A DNA stretch of 64,000 nt from Begonia masoniana (Eukaryota > Streptophyta > Magnoliopsida > Cucurbitales > Begoniaceae). The DNA lies in NCBI GenBank assembly GCA_022432975.1, contig CM039502.1:20237228-20301227 (forward strand). The letters run 5' to 3'. Made by a program: the position numbers and the translations under genes. The notes beneath the pieces were generated by a model. That model saw nothing but the letters and a program-made list of their open reading frames with translations, had not been told where the DNA came from and did not search any database. Below are positions 37,455 through 51,200 of this stretch, piece after piece (within the stretch, counting starts at the first letter, position 1; every line of letters begins with the position of its first letter).

Positions 37455-40090
37455 TGTAACACCTGACAATTTCGGCCAGGTAATTCTTTTAACGGAATTA
37501 ACTGTCACCTTTATTGTTGATCTTAATTTAAATTTTAATGCCTAAGCTTATTTGGTTTCTATTTGTGTGGTGGCAGAACCGTAATTAAGAGGGATTTTAT
37601 TTAGTATAAAAAGAAAATAGAAACCTTAAACCTCACTTAAACCCCACTGTAGCCGACATTTCCTCTGCGATTCCTCAACCTCCCAAGCTCTCCATCTCTC
37701 TGCCGGCGACTCCCTCATCGGCGATCGGTTTTTCCAGTCTCCACTCCGTCAAATCACGCTTCAGGTAAGACATTGACAATGTAGGTGTTAGTTCTTTGTT
37801 TAGAGTTCTGTTTTTCAGCAAAGCTCGTAGTCCAGGTTCTTCAATGGCAGAATAATATAGTAACATTTGTTGATCTGAGTTTGGTAATGGCATTTCCGAT
37901 TCGACTCTGGATATTTAGATAACCGAATACGATTAGTTACTAGGTTGAATCTGGTATTTCTAAGTTCAGGAAATTTGATCTACGCACACAAGGTGCTCGG
38001 CTAAAGGAACATGGAAATATATTTACGATAGGTTATAGGATAATATTTAGTTAAGGTTTTCTAGCTTTGATTTCAGAATATTTAGGATTTATATTAACTC
38101 TGAAATGTGAAATGATATCAGGTGAAGAAGTTTGAATTTAGTTCAGGAATTTGCTAAGGAAGCCAGTTAAGTGAATGTATTAAGATTTTCGGCCATTAGG
38201 GCCCTATATCTTAAGGGTACTAAATTAGTTATGTGTTTGATGTTTGTTTCAAGTTAGTAAGATGGTTTGTATTTGGATGATTTACGGATGTTTGAGAACT
38301 ATGTTATGTGATGTTCTGATAGAGTCTATGAAGTTAACTGTCTAGTATGATATTTTCCATAGTCTGATGATTTAAGAACATTCATGTCCTGCATCATGAT
38401 TTACTTCTCAAGCATATGAAAATGATTTATGAGTATGTTTTTCCCCATGAACAAGATATGAGAATGAATATGAAACTTATGAAACTGGATTAAGTGAGGG
38501 TTGGGGGCGGTTTGGCGTATGTCACTGTCCAAAGAGAAGGACCATGAATACGGCCCGAAAGGGACTATGTACACTTGCACTGTCATCCCACCTTTATGGC
38601 ACAAATCCTCCCTTAATCCATATGATGAAAGTGATGAACAAGAACACGAATAAAAACAAGAAAAGAGCATGAAACGAACATGATCATGATTTTCTTGCAA
38701 CTATGCATTCACGAATACATGTTAGTATTGCATTCCTTACTAAGCATTAGGCTTATAGTTTTAACCTTATGATGTAGGTGACGAAATATCAGGTGAGGAT
38801 TCCAAAGTTAATGAAGATGTCTAAGTTTGGTTGCTGGAAGGTGTTCAGGGAGCAATTATGTGGCTGGATGGCGAACAAGACCCCCCCTGATTAATGCTTT
38901 TATGATTTTAGTGATGATTATGATTTTAGTGACGATTATGAAAATTCTGGTTGAGTCTCTGATTTTCATTTATAAGAGTGATGAGTCAATGAAGTTAGAA
39001 GTCTGTGTATATTTATGTCCACCGATAGCTGTACTCTATCGAAAGATGTATGAGCTTGCATCCACCGATAGATGTTCTCTATCGGAAGATGTCTTAAAAG
39101 AACACGTGGATTGCACATGTCTATCGGTAGATGTTGTGTATTTCAAATACCGGATGATGTAAGTGTTGTTTTGTCATCTAGTGATCGGGCGATGTAGTGT
39201 ATTTCTAATGTCGAGCGATGTACGAATCGTTTTGTCGTCTAGTGATCGGCAGATGTTGTGTATTTCAAATACTTGATGTTGTAAGTATTGTTTTGTCGTC
39301 TAGTGATCGGGTGATGTAGGGTTTTTCTAATGTCGGGCGATGTACGAATCGTTTTGTCGTCTAGTGATCGGCAGATGTTGTGTATTTCAAATACCGGATG
39401 ATGTAAGTGTCGTTTTTTTGTCGTCTAGTGATCGGCAGATGTTGTGTATTTCAAATACCGGATGATGTAAGTGTCATTTTTTTGTCGTCTAGTGATCGGC
39501 AGATGTTGTGTATTTCAAATACCGGATGATGTAAGTGTCGTTTGCCGTCTAGCGATCGGTAGATGTAGTGTATTTCAATTACCGGTTGACGTAGATGTTG
39601 TTGTCGTTAGTGACCGAGTGATGTTTAATGAGTCACGAGAGATGCTCGTGCCCACCCGAAGATGTCTTCTATTGGGCAAAGATAATTGAGTCATGCAGAG
39701 TACACGTGACAAATCGGAAGAGATACACTCTGTTAGCCGATGCATGCAAACCCATGCAAACCCGAGCAGAATAACGTCGTATAATCTGGGGGCATTTCTT
39801 TCCTGCCCGAATTAGTTATAGAGCTGATGACTGCGTATGGTCGCTCGACTCTGTGAACGAATATGTTGTTAGTTTTAAGAGGAAGTCAAGTTCGATGAAT
39901 CTAGTTTCTGTCTGTCATGTTAAAGTCCTTAAGTTCTGTTGAGGAAAGGTAAAAAAAAAAATAATAATAATACAAAGGGGACCTTAGTGTAAAGTGGTCG
40001 AAGGGTGAAAGATCTAAAGAGATCAGGGTAAATATGTAATGAAGAGGTTAAGTTATGATTTACGTGGCGACTCCAACTGGGGTCGTTACA
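37455..40090 (+). repeat. X 3' LTR
   Basis: It runs TGTAACACC to GTCGTTACA, 2636 bp. It matches the 5' LTR pieces 25424-27960 and 32588-32831 closely, except for a deletion around 38885-38945 (relative to about 26840-27010) and different minisatellite copy numbers. The sequence after it (40091) resumes Z's 5' LTR. Confidence 0.85.
39120..39620. repeat. ~60-bp tandem repeats in the X 3' LTR
   Basis: Same unit as at 27230-27730, about seven or eight copies, with a slightly different order of variants. Confidence 0.8.
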
Positions 40091-40810
40091 CTCGTCTAAT
40101 GTCATAGCGCCAGAAAATTTAAAAGATCGCGAAGCAACAGTGATACTCATCCAGTGCCTTAACTCCAGTTAATTAATAGCGAAGAGCAATAGCGACTTCA
40201 GAACGCAACAGATAGCTGTCTATGTACAAATGTTTCTCCAATGGTCATAAAATTTTCATATTCATATGAGAAGCCTTCCAGATCTGAAGCGGATAATAGA
40301 CAGAGTATAAAGAGGGAGAAAGAAGCTCGAGAGAACAACTTTTGTTGAAATTATCTTTGAATCCTCACGAGCAAATACTTTGCAATACTCTGTATTTCTA
40401 CTACATCTCTCTACTCTGTTACCTGAGATTCAATTTTTGAGAGAGTGTAGCGTGTGCTGAAAATCATATTCTTACTGTGAAAAGTGTAAAGGCAGTGGAT
40501 TGTCGCCCGTGAAGAACAATCCAGATTTGTAAAGGGCAGTATATTGTCGCTCGTGAAGTGCGATCTAGTTTTCTCTGAGGAGAAAAAAAGAATCTTCAAG
40601 GGGGAGCCTTGGAGCGTGGACGTAGGCAAGTTTGGCTGAACCATGTTAAAAACTACGGTGTCAATTTTCTCTCTATCTCTTACTTTATTTTTTGCCTGTG
40701 TATTTGTTGTAAATTTAGTAATTGCATACAAGAGAGAAAACGATTAGATTAAGTTAATAAAATTAAAAAGTCTAATTCACCCCCTCCTCTTAGACAATAA
40801 CGATCCTACA
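40091..40810 (+). repeat. 3' part of the Z 5' LTR
   Basis: It ends 'aacgatcctaca' at 40810 and is followed immediately by the primer-binding site. It contains 'gagtataaagaggg' (about 40295), a probable TATA region, and C-rich 'caccccctcctctt' near the end, a feature typical of Sirevirus LTR ends. The left part of this LTR is at about 24060-25423 on the other side of element X. Confidence 0.7.
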
Positions 40811-40811
40811 A

Positions 40812-40824
40812 TTGGTATCAGAGC
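40812..40824 (+). promoter_or_regulatory. Primer-binding site of Z
   Basis: 'ttggtatcagagc' is complementary to the 3' end of plant initiator tRNA-Met and lies directly after the LTR end at 40810. Confidence 0.85.
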
Positions 40825-40881
40825 GAGGTTGTTAAATATTGTCATATTTGTGAATTAGAAATATTCTGTGATACAGTTAAA

Positions 40882-42373
40882 ATGACATTCAACACTAAAA
40901 CAGCACACGTAGAAGGCCAATCTATTACTAGACCTTCATTCTTTGATGGAAATGACTATGTCCATTGGAAGTCTAGGATGAGAATTTTTGTTCAGGGTAT
41001 GAATTATGATATATGGAATATTATAGAATATGGACCATTTAGAGCCATGAATACGGAAAACGAGATTAGTGTTCTCAAGGCTCCTCATGAATTGACAGAA
41101 TCCGATAAGACAAATTTGAGTCTAAATGCTAAAGCTGTGAACACCTTATACTGAGCACTGAACAGAGACGAGTTTAACAGAGTTCAAGGGTGTGATAATG
41201 CACAGGAGATATGACATTTATTAGAAGTCACACATGAGGGAACCAACCAAGTAAAAGAGAATAAATTGAGCATGTTAGTTCATGATTATGAATTATTTTC
41301 TATTGAAAAAGAAGAATCCATTAGTTCAATGTTTACTAGATTTACTAACATTACTAATGGATTAAAAGTGCTTGGTAAGATTTACTCTAGCGAAGAACAG
41401 GTAAGGAAAATTCTGAGATGCCTACCGAGAGCATGGCAACAAAAAGTGACAGCCATACAAGAGGCTAGGGATCTCAAAGTGGTCAAGCTTGAGGAGCTCA
41501 TTGGCTCTCTAATGACTCATGAGATAACCATGAGAGCCATTGACAAGGAAGATCTCAAGGAGAAAGAGATCAGCAAAAAGAAGGATATAGCGCTTAAAGC
41601 TTCCTCAAGCAAACAAGATGACTCTGAGGAAGAAGATGAAGATGAGGACATAGCTCTTATTACTAGAAGATTCAGCAAATTTCTTCAGAGGAAAAAGATG
41701 CATGGAATGAAATTCTCTAGAGGAGAAAAGCCCCAAAAGGATAAGGAGATAACTTGTTTTGAATGCGGGAAGCCAAGACATATCAAGACCGAATGTCCTC
41801 AAGCAAAGAAAGGTTCCAAGAGATTCAAGAAGAGGGCAATGAAGGCCACATGAGATGATAGTGAGAGTGACACTTCCTCAGAAGATGAGGAAGTAGCCAA
41901 CCTGTTGTTTAATGGCACACGATAATGAGGTTAGCATTTCCTTAAGTGATAGTGAAGCTGATGATGATGGTGATATGATTGATGCTTTTAATGATTTAGT
42001 TAAGCAATTTGGTATGCTTAAGTCTAAATACAACTTATTGAAAAATGAGAATTCTGATTTAATTGAAAAGCATGCCAAAGAGTTAAATCTGCATGTAAAT
42101 GAGATAGATGATCTGAAAAGTAGAAATAAGAGTTTGAATAATATTGTTCTGAAGTTTACTAATGGCAGCAAGAACCTGAATATGCTACTAGGCAGCCAGA
42201 GAGTTACATTTGATAAAGCTGGCTTAGGATATGAAAGGTTTAGTAAAAAGAAAGTATATAAGAATTTCTTTGTTAAATCCTCTACTTGTCATGCATGTAA
42301 TGAAATAGAACATAAATCCTATGAATGTCCTCTTAAACTAGGAAATAGTAAACCTGGCAGGGGATTGCAATGA
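40882..42373 (+). pseudogene. Z gag (Copia/Sirevirus capsid gene), broken
   Basis: It begins with an ATG at 40882. A Copia gag N-terminus (FFDGNDYVHWKSRMRIF) is followed by stops near 41152 and 41213, then the UBN2-type capsid region (41266-41600). A CCHC knuckle CFECGKPRHIKTEC is at about 41755-41796, followed by a stop near 41851 and an open stretch (41912-42373). That last stretch has a coiled-coil-like segment and a second Cys-rich motif (CHACNEIEHKSYEC, about 42287). Two Cys motifs in a long gag are usual in Sireviruses. Confidence 0.78.
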
Positions 42374-42449
42374 GTTTCTAAGGGAACCAGACCTAACATT
42401 ATGACCCAAAAAATTTGGGTACCAAAGAAGACAACTTGATCTTCTGTTT

Positions 42450-45329
42450 TGTAGGTTGAATGTTCTCTCGGGAGAAACCAGTGGTTCCTCGACAGTGGAT
42501 GCTCGAGGCACATGACGAGAGACTCAACTAAATTTGCTGTTGTCAACAAGAAGAAAGGAAATGTCACTTTTAGTGGAAACCAGAAAGGAAAAATTATTAG
42601 CATCGGCAATATAGGTAATCCTTCTAATCCCATTATTGAAAATGTTTTGTTAGTAGAGGGATTAAAACATAATCTGCTTAACATCAGTCAATTGTGTGAC
42701 AAAAGTTATAAAGTAATATTTAAATCAAATGAATGTGTGATTAAAGATGTTACTAATAGTAATTCAAAGGGTATAGAAGAGAGAATGTGTATACTATCAA
42801 TTTAGATTTCTTTGAACTTGTTGATGAAAAGTGTTTTGCTGCTAATTTGCTGGTTGTTAGTTGGACTTGACATAGGAGATTAGGACATGTAGGTATGGAT
42901 ACCTTAGCTAATATTACTAATGATAATTTAGTTAGAGGGATTCCCAAGATATCCTTTGAGAAAGATAAGGTCTGTGAAGCTTGTCAAATGGGCAAGTAGA
43001 TCAAAAGCTCCTTTGCATCAAAGAATGCAATTTCTACCTCCAAGCCCCTACAACTTCTTCACATGGATCTCTTCGGTCCTTCTAATGTAGCCAGTCTAGG
43101 TGGAAAATTCTATGCCTATATCATTGTAGATGACTTCTCTAGGTTCACATGGGTATTCTTCCTCAAGTCAAAAAAGGAAACTTTCGATACCTTCTCTAGC
43201 TTTAGGAAGAGAGTTCAAAATGAAAAGGAGCTCACCATTATCGCTATTCGTAGTGATCATGGTGGAAAATTTGAAAATGAAAAATTTGAACTCTTGTGTC
43301 TCAAGTATGGGATTGAGCACAATTTCTCCTCTCCTAGAATCCCTCAACAAAATAGAATTGTTGAGAGGAAAAATAGGTCTCTCCAAGAGCTTGCTAGAAC
43401 CATGCTTAATGAAAATTCTCTTCCAAAATATTTCAGGGCAGAAGCTGTTTCAATAGCTTGTTATGTGCTTAATCGGGTCTCTATAAGACCTATTCTTGAG
43501 AAAACACCTTATGAGCTTTGGAATAAAAAAAACCCCACTGTTAAGTACTTTAGAGCCTTCGGTAGTAAATGCTTCATTCTTAACACTAAGAATAACTTAG
43601 GAAAATTCGATTCCAAATCTGATCTTGGAATTTTTCTTGGTTATTCTCTTTCCAATAAAGCCTATAGAGTTTTTAACAAAAGTACTCTAGTTGTAGAAGA
43701 ATCTGTTCATGTCAACTTTGATAAGACCCCTCAACCCGCAATCAATGTGGATGAGGACTATTCTTTAGAGAAGCATCTGGATTCCTTTTCCTTAGACAAG
43801 CCTTCAGATATCATTCAAGGAAATAACTCCCTATAACATACTTCAAATACTCTGGAAATTGTTCCTGTCAAGGATGAAAATTCTGCTCTTCCTAGAGATT
43901 GGAAATATGTCAAAAATCATCCCTTAGATGAAGTTTTAGGTGATCCTTCTTTAGGAGTGAATACTAGATCCTCTCTTAGGGATCTCTGTGCCAATGTGAC
44001 ATTTATTTCACAAGTTGAACCTAAGAAATTCGAGGAAGCAGAGCAGGATGAAAACTGGATTGTGGCTATGCAGGAAGAGCTAAACCAATTTGAAAGGAAC
44101 AATGTTTGGGAACTTATTCCAAAACTAGTTGATCATCCAATTATATGAACAAAATGATTGTTTAAAAACAAGATGGATGAAAATGACATAGTTATTAGAA
44201 ACAAAGTTAGATTAGTTGCTAAAGGTTACAATCAAGAAGAATGAATAGATTTTGAGGAAACCTTTGTACCCGTAGCTAGACTGGAATTTATTAGGATGCT
44301 CTTAGCATATGCTTGCTACAAAAACTTCACTCTTTCAAATGGATGTAAAGAGTGCATTTTTAAATGGTTATATCATGAAAGAAGTTTATGTAGAGCAGCC
44401 CTTAGGATTTGAAGACTTTGAAAAGCCTAATCATGTATACAAACTTAGGAAAGTTCTATATGGACTTAAGCAGGCTCCTAGAGCTTGGTATGATAGGTTG
44501 AAGAATTTTCTTGAGGAAAGGAAGTTCAAAAAGGGTAATTCCGATTCAACTCTGTTTACCTTGCAAAAGGACAAAGATATTCTCCTAGTTCAAATCTATG
44601 TAGATGATATCATTTTCGGATCTACAAAGGTTTCACTTTGTGATGAATTTGTCTCTGATATGCAAAGTGAGTTTGAAATGAGTATGATGGGGAGCTAAAA
44701 TTCTTGTTAGGATTCCAAATTAGCCAAAAATCCGATGGTATTTTCTTTTGTCAAGAAAAATACATCAAAGACCTCTTAAAAAGATTTGAATTAGAATCCT
44801 CTAAGTCCTCTAGAACTCCCATGAGCACCACTACCAAATTGGACAAAGATGAAAACGGAATAAGTGTTGATATTAAAAAATATCATGGTATGATTGGATC
44901 TCTGTTATATCTTACAGTTAGTAGGCCAGATATTCTCTTTAGTGTCTGTCTCTGTGCTAGATTTCAAGCTGCCCCTAAAGAATCTCACTTAACTGATGTC
45001 AAAAGAATTCTCAAATATTTAAGTGGGACATATGACTTAGGTTTATGGTACCCGAAGGGTACTTCTTTTGATCTGATAGGATATTCAAATTCTGATTATG
45101 CTGGGAGTCTGGTAGATAGGAAAAACACAAGTGGAACATGTCAATTCTTAGGAGAATCTCTAGTGTCCTGGTATTCTAAAAAACAAAATTCTGTAGCATT
45201 ATCAACTGCAGAGAGTGAATATGTTGCTGCTGGTAGTTGCTGTGCTCAAATGCTTTGGATGAAACAAACGCTAGAAGATTATAATCTTTTCTATGATAGG
45301 ATTCTCATTCGATGTGATAACACCAGTGC
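42450..45329 (+). pseudogene. Z pol (protease, integrase, RT, RNase H 5' part), broken and interrupted
   Basis: Copia order is seen. Protease WFLDSGCSRHMT is at about 42482, the GAG-pre-integrase RLGHVGMDTL at about 42874, and the integrase core HMDLFGPS...VDDFSRFTWVFF at about 43057-43180. RT follows with FQMDVKSAFLNG (about 44334) and IYVDDIIFGST (about 44596-44628), then RNase H TAESEYVAAG (about 45208) and RCDNTSA. At 45329 the young chromovirus Y2 interrupts RNase H, which resumes at 56799. Stops and frame breaks are scattered (for example near 42998, 44147, 44243 and 44697). Confidence 0.85.
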
Positions 45330-45490
45330 TGTAACACCCGACATTTCGGCCAGGTGATTTTCTGACCATTTTCATTGTCACCCTCTTATTTAACCTTTAT
45401 GATTTAAAATTTAATGTTAAGATAAATTATTACAAGTTAAGTAAAACTAGGTTGGGTGGCAGTTTTGTAAATTAAAATCGATGGATTTAG

Positions 45491-45499
45491 TATAAATAG
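45491..45499 (+). promoter_or_regulatory. TATA box of the Y2 5' LTR
   Basis: 'tataaatag' lies about 160 bp into the LTR. It is conserved in Y-solo (about 28121) and in the Y2 3' LTR (about 52903), and the related X LTR has 'tataaaaag' at the same place. Transcription probably starts about 30 bp downstream (inference). Confidence 0.6.
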
Positions 45500-46309
45500 G
45501 AAATGGAAACCTTAAATCTCATTTTATTGCCACTGTAGCCGACATTCCCTCTCGGCGATTTCTTCTCTTCCAAGTTCTTGCTCTCGGCTACCAGAACTTT
45601 CCTCTGCCGACGACCGGTTTCGAGCTTGCTCTTCTCTGCAAATCCACACCCGAGGTATGAAATGGACAATGTAGTCATTCATTAGTAAATAGAGCTCTGT
45701 TTTCAGCTCGGCACTGAGTTCGGATATTTTTAGCAGTGGCCGAGTAGCTTTAGACTTTTTAAAATCTGAGAGTAGAAATGTCATCCCGAATCGATTCTGA
45801 GCATTTTAAGTAACCAACTCGGATTTAATCAATGGTAAAACCTGTCCACCTAGTTTCGGATTTCAGACTGCAGTGTGTCAACAGAGGAATCGGAATGACT
45901 TTAGCTGTTAGATCCTAGGATGGTTTATGATTAGGACTATTAGGACTTTGTTTTAACTACTGTAATGTACATGTTTTAGGTGAAGAAGTTTAAAGGAAAG
46001 AAGCTCGGATTGCTAAGGAATCCAGGTAAGTGAATGTGTTAAGATTTCCAGGCCACTAGGGCCCTACACCGCAAGGGTATTAGGAAATCACTGAAATGTT
46101 AACTTGTTGACTATGATTTGTTATTTCCACGACATGAAGAAGTTGTGTAAGTAAATGTAAAGTTACAGGATGTTCTACTTGTCCTTATGGTATGACTTTT
46201 CTCTGTGAACCTCATGTCTATGCATTATGCCCACGTTTATGATTAAGTAGAGAACATGAAAAGTAAATGTAACCATAATTAAGTGCAGAACGGGGAAAAG
46301 ACTATGCTA

Positions 46310-46442
46310 TGTATGACTCGCGAATTCTCCCACTGGTGGAGGCCGAGTAATGATATGTATGACTCGCGAAATCTCCCACTGGTGGAGGCCGAGTTAATGA
46401 TATGTATGGCTCGCGAATTCTCCCACTGGGGAGGCCGAGTGA
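46310..46442. repeat. 46-bp repeats (three copies) in the Y2 5' LTR
   Basis: Three units ending 'ggaggccgag', followed by two 'tgccgcgataggcaaatga' units. This is the ancestral state, matching Y-solo. Confidence 0.85.
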
Positions 46443-47036
46443 TGTATCATGATTGCCGCGATAGGCAAATGATTATGTACGACTGCCGCGATAGGCAAAT
46501 GACTATGTACCCCAGTCTTCCTCCCTCGTTCCCTGCCTTAATACATGTTATGTAAAGGATAAAGATGAACATGAATGAAGAATGGTTTATGAACTTATGT
46601 CCCTTTAAATTGTGTACTCATGTATATCTGTTAGCATGCATTCCTTACTAAGCATTAGGCTTATAGTTAAACCTTATGGTGTAGGTGAAGAAGGTTCAGG
46701 TGAGGATGTTATGTTCAAAGAGGATGCTTAAGGCTGGTTGCTGGAGGATGCTCAAGGTGACAGTGCGGGACTGGAGAGGCGATTTATGACCCCTGGTTAA
46801 GACTCTTATGTTACAGTATGTTAAAGAATATGGTAGTTTAAGTAGGATGAGATTATTTAAAACGTTGAGCTTTGAAACTGTCTAGTGGATCACTGAGTCA
46901 GGGAATGATTATATAGATTTATAAATGGTCAGTTGCTTAAGTCTTCCGCTATATGCATTTTGAATGAGTTGTGTTTTCTTTCTGTTGGAAGGAGTCATTT
47001 GATGATTTAGAGTTCTCTACCGTAAGACGGAAGCTG

Positions 47037-47545
47037 GAAGAGGTAGTCTTCCGGCTGACGCCATCGGCAGATGCCGAAGGAATAGTTGTTGATGGTTTAG
47101 TCTTCCGGCTGACGTCATCGGCAGATGCCGAAGGGTAGTTGTTTGTTGGTTTAGTCTTCCGGCTGACGTCATCGGCAGATGCCGAGAGTTAATTGTTGAT
47201 GGTTTAGTCTTCCGGCTGACGTCATCGGCAGATGCCGAAGGGTAGTTGTTTGTTGGTTTAGTCTTCCGGCTGACGTCATCGGCAGATGCCGAAGAATAGT
47301 TGTATGATGGTTTAATCTTCCGATCTTACGGGCTGACGTCTCGGCAGATGCCGAGAGTTAATTGTTTGATGGTTTAGTCTTCCGGCTGACGTCATCGGCA
47401 GATGCCGAAGGGTAGTTGTTTGTTGGTTTAGTCTTCCGGCTGACGTCATCGGCAGATGCCGAAGAATAGTTGTATGATGGTTTAGTCTTCCGGCTGACGT
47501 CATCGGCAGATGCCGAAGAATAGTTGTATGATGGTTTAGTCTTCT
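47037..47545. repeat. 53-bp-type minisatellite in the Y2 5' LTR, about ten units
   Basis: Units contain 'gtcttccggctgacgtcatc' and 'ggcagatgccgaa', homologous to the Y-solo array. They are followed by short 'gcttagcgaccggaagatgt' units (47576-47660). Confidence 0.85.
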
Positions 47546-48123
47546 GGACGACGTCACCGGAAGATGTAAAATGTGTTTTGTCGCTTAGCGACCGGAAGAT
47601 GTAAAATGTGTTTTGTCGCTTAGCGACCGGAAGATGTAAAATATGTCTTGTCGCTTAGTGACCGAATGATGTTTTAATTTAGCACGCGAGGCCCACGTGC
47701 CCACCGGAAGATGTCTCCTTTTAGGTGATGATAAGCGAGTCACGCGTAATACACGTGATGACCGGACGACTAAATTTCTGAGCGTTGTCAACGCATGCAA
47801 CCTATGCAGACCCGAGTGGTATTTTGTTAAGAGAATTGAGGGCACTTCCTCTTTTCCCGAAATTGTCAAGAAACCGATGACCGAGTCCAGTCGCTCGACT
47901 CTGTGAAAGTTTGAGCCGACGAGGCGTGGGAAGTTGGGCATGAGAGGGTTCGTCTTCCTTAATGGTTCTGCGTCTCTATTACCAGTTTAGAAAAAAAAAT
48001 ATATATGTAAAATGTGAAAGTCTGTTGAGAGATAGTAAGTGAATGTAATAATAGTAAAAGTCAAGCAAACGATTAATGAAAGGACATGAACACGTGACGG
48101 CTCCTGGCCGGGGTCGTTACAAT

Positions 48124-48142
48124 TGTGGTATCAAAGCAAAAC
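48124..48142 (+). promoter_or_regulatory. Primer-binding site of Y2
   Basis: 'tgtggtatcaaagcaaaac', starting two bases after the 5' LTR, resembles the tRNA-Met-type site with one or two changes. It is conserved in X. Confidence 0.7.
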
Positions 48143-48282
48143 CAGGTTCTAAAACCGATTCTGCAGACTGCCTCCCAGCACTGACTGTCACTTGAGCACA
48201 CCTCAGCAACTGTAAGTGTTTATGATTTCATGTATGTCATTAAGTTAAGTTATGCCTGTAATGAATTGCCAGGAATCCCAAG

Positions 48283-51200
48283 ATGGTTAGAGGTCAACAG
48301 AGAGAGGCCAATGAGGATAGCAATGCTATTGCTCAGTTGACTGAGTTGGTCATGCGCCAATCTCACCAGATAGAACGACTGATGACAGCTAGAGAAGAAC
48401 AAGGCAACTCCAGTACTAACGCAACTCATGATCACGGGGGTGAGCGCTTTCACCGGCTTCGACCCCCGGTGTTTAATGGGTATGTTTCAGATCCTGTCCA
48501 TGCTGAGGAGTGGATCCGAAAGATTGAAGACATGTTTAAGTATGCAAAGGTTGACGAAGGGGATAAGGTCACCTATGCTGTCTTTCATTTGGAGTTAAGT
48601 GCAAGGCATTGGTGGGACTCGATCCAGAGCACCCCTAATGCCGAAGCTATGACCTGGGGGATGTTCAAGACTGCCTTTTTCGACAAGTACTTCAATAGGA
48701 CTGTTCGGGCCAACAAGAAGAAGGAGTTTATGAATCTACGACAAACTGGCTCTGTGACGGATTATATATGTGAATTTGATGCTTTATCACGGTTTGCTCC
48801 CCGTATGATTGAGGATGAGGAAGATAAGATTTACCAGTTTGTTCAAGGACTGAAGCCAAGTCTGTACATGAAAGTGAAGACTGCCGGGATACATAATGTA
48901 CCTTATGGTGAAGTGACGGCTAAGGCCTTGGAGCTAGAAGAGGCAGAAATGACAGCATATGTACAACGCGAACAGCCAAAGAAACTCATGAAGGACGCTC
49001 AGCCGCCACCACGTCAGAACAAGGGTTGGCAGCCACGACAGAATAGGGGACCACAGCAACAACAGCATGGAATGAAGAGGCCCCTCAACCAGAATGATGA
49101 CCAGGGAAAAGGAAAGAGACCTCTGGCGCCTCTATGCCCTACATGTCAGAGGAACCACCCTGGTGAGTGCAAGTTGCTTTCTGGCCGCTGTTTCAGGTGT
49201 GATAAGACCGGACACATGGTCAGAGATTGTCCCATGCCGCCAGACCCGAACCGTGCAAGGGTTGTACCCAGAGTGTATGCATTGATGGAAGATGAGGGAG
49301 CTGATCAACATACAGTCATATCAGGTACCATCATGATTTGTGGTTTTGCTGCTTATACACTCATAGATACAGGGGCCACACACTCGTTTATATCAACCTT
49401 GTTTGTATGCAAACATAGCATAGGACCCTTACCAGCTGAAAGGTTATATAGTGTTGTGTTGCCATCAGGGAGGTCCCTACATTCAGAGCAGATTGTTAAG
49501 GGTGACGTCGTGTCCTTAGGGGATAAGAATCTCTATGCGGAATTAATTGTCATTGACATAAGAGGGTATGAAGTAATATTAGGGATGGATTGGTTATTTA
49601 GACATCATGCCACGATAAGTTGTCGATCTGGAATAGTTGATTTTAGACCCCCAAATGATAACCATTATTCCTTCCAAGCTATTCCTAAAATAAGTAAGAT
49701 ACCAATTATATCCTCACTAGAAATATACCGAATGCTGAGAGGTGGTTGTGAGAGCTACCTGGCTAGTGTAATAGATGACCGGGTGAAGAATAAAATTGAG
49801 CTACAGGATATTCCTATAGTCCGAGAGTTTCCCGAGGCATTCTTAGATGATTTACCGGGTATACCACCTGATAGGGAAATAGAATTTGTGATTGATACAT
49901 ACCCCGAGGCATCACCTGTATCCAAAAATCCTTACCGTATGGCACCTGTTGAGTTGAAAGAATTGAAGGTTCAACTGCAGGAATTGGTTGACAAGGGATT
50001 TATTCGCCCCAGCAGTTCTCCTTGGGGTGCACCAGTCTTATTTGTAAGGAAGAAGGATGGTTCTCTTAGAATGTGCATAGACTACAGGGAACTAAATAAG
50101 TTGACAATCAAGAATAGGTACCCCTTACCCAGGATTGACGATTTGTTTGACCAATTGCAAGGAGCTAAGGTATTTTCAAAGATAGATTTACGTTCGGGTT
50201 ATTACCAACTGAAGGTTAAAGAAGGAGATATACCAAAGACAGCCTTCAGAACCCGCTATCATTATGAATTCTTAGTCATGTCGTTTGGTTTGACAAATGC
50301 CCCTGCCGCTTTTATGGATCTAATGAACCGTGTGTTTCGTGAGTATTTGGATAAGTTTGTGATTGTATTCATAGATGATATCTTGATATATTCCCGAACT
50401 GTGGCTGACCATGAAGAACATTTGAAAGTAGTTTTGACGACATTGAAGGAGCATCAACTTTACGCCAAGCTGTCTAAGTGTGAGTTTTGGTTAGATAAGG
50501 TTAATTTCCTTGGCCATGTAGTTTCTGCTAATGGCATATCTGTGGACCCAACCAAAATTCAGGCAGTAAAAGATTGGCCTCAACCTAAGAATGCCAGTGA
50601 AGTCCGCAGCTTCCTTGGATTGGCAGGCTATTACAGAAAATTCATCAAGGGATTTTCTATGATAGCTAAACCCCTGACAGGTTTGACAAAGAAGGACATT
50701 AAGTATTCTTGGACTGAAGCCTGTGAAGATAGCTTCCAGACGTTAAAACTGAAGTTAACAACAGCTCCTGTTTTGACCCTCCCAACCGAAGAAGGAAAAT
50801 TTAGTGTTTACTGTGATGCTTCTAAAGTCGGTTTAGGTTGTGTTCTGATGCAAGAGGGTAAAGTTATAGCGTATGCTTCTAGGCAGCTAAAGAGTTACGA
50901 GCAAAATTACCCCACTCATGATCTAGAATTAGCTGCTGTTGTTTTTGCCTTGAAGATTTGGAGACACTATTTATATGGACAACAATGTGAGGTGTTTTCT
51001 GACCATAAAAGTCTAAAGTACCTCTTCACACAGAAGGAATTAAACATGAGACAGAGACGTTGGTTGGAATTTGTCAAGGATTACGATTTTGAGATCAAGT
51101 ATCACCCCGGGAAGGCTAACTCTGTAGCTGATGCGTTGAGTAGGATGTCAACAACAATGCAGCCCGTGGTTTCAACCATGTCTATGCCCTTAAGAACAGA

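Larger units (their letters stand above)
25424..40090 (+). mobile_element. Element X: older chromodomain Ty3/Gypsy retrotransposon (Tekay/Del-like), with nested insertions
   Basis: 5' LTR 25424-32831 (interrupted by Y-solo at 27961-32582), internal region 32832-37454, 3' LTR 37455-40090. The 3' LTR runs TGTAACACC...GTCGTTACA. The 5' LTR has lost its first three bases at the minisatellite junction. The primer-binding site follows at about 32836 ('tggtattaaagc', a diverged tRNA-Met type). The polypurine tract is 'aaggaggggtgga' at 37442-37454. No TSD is detectable (the left flank is minisatellite, the right flank CTCGT). LTR structure and polyprotein are related to, but distinct from, Y2. The internal ORF is dead. 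Confidence 0.85.
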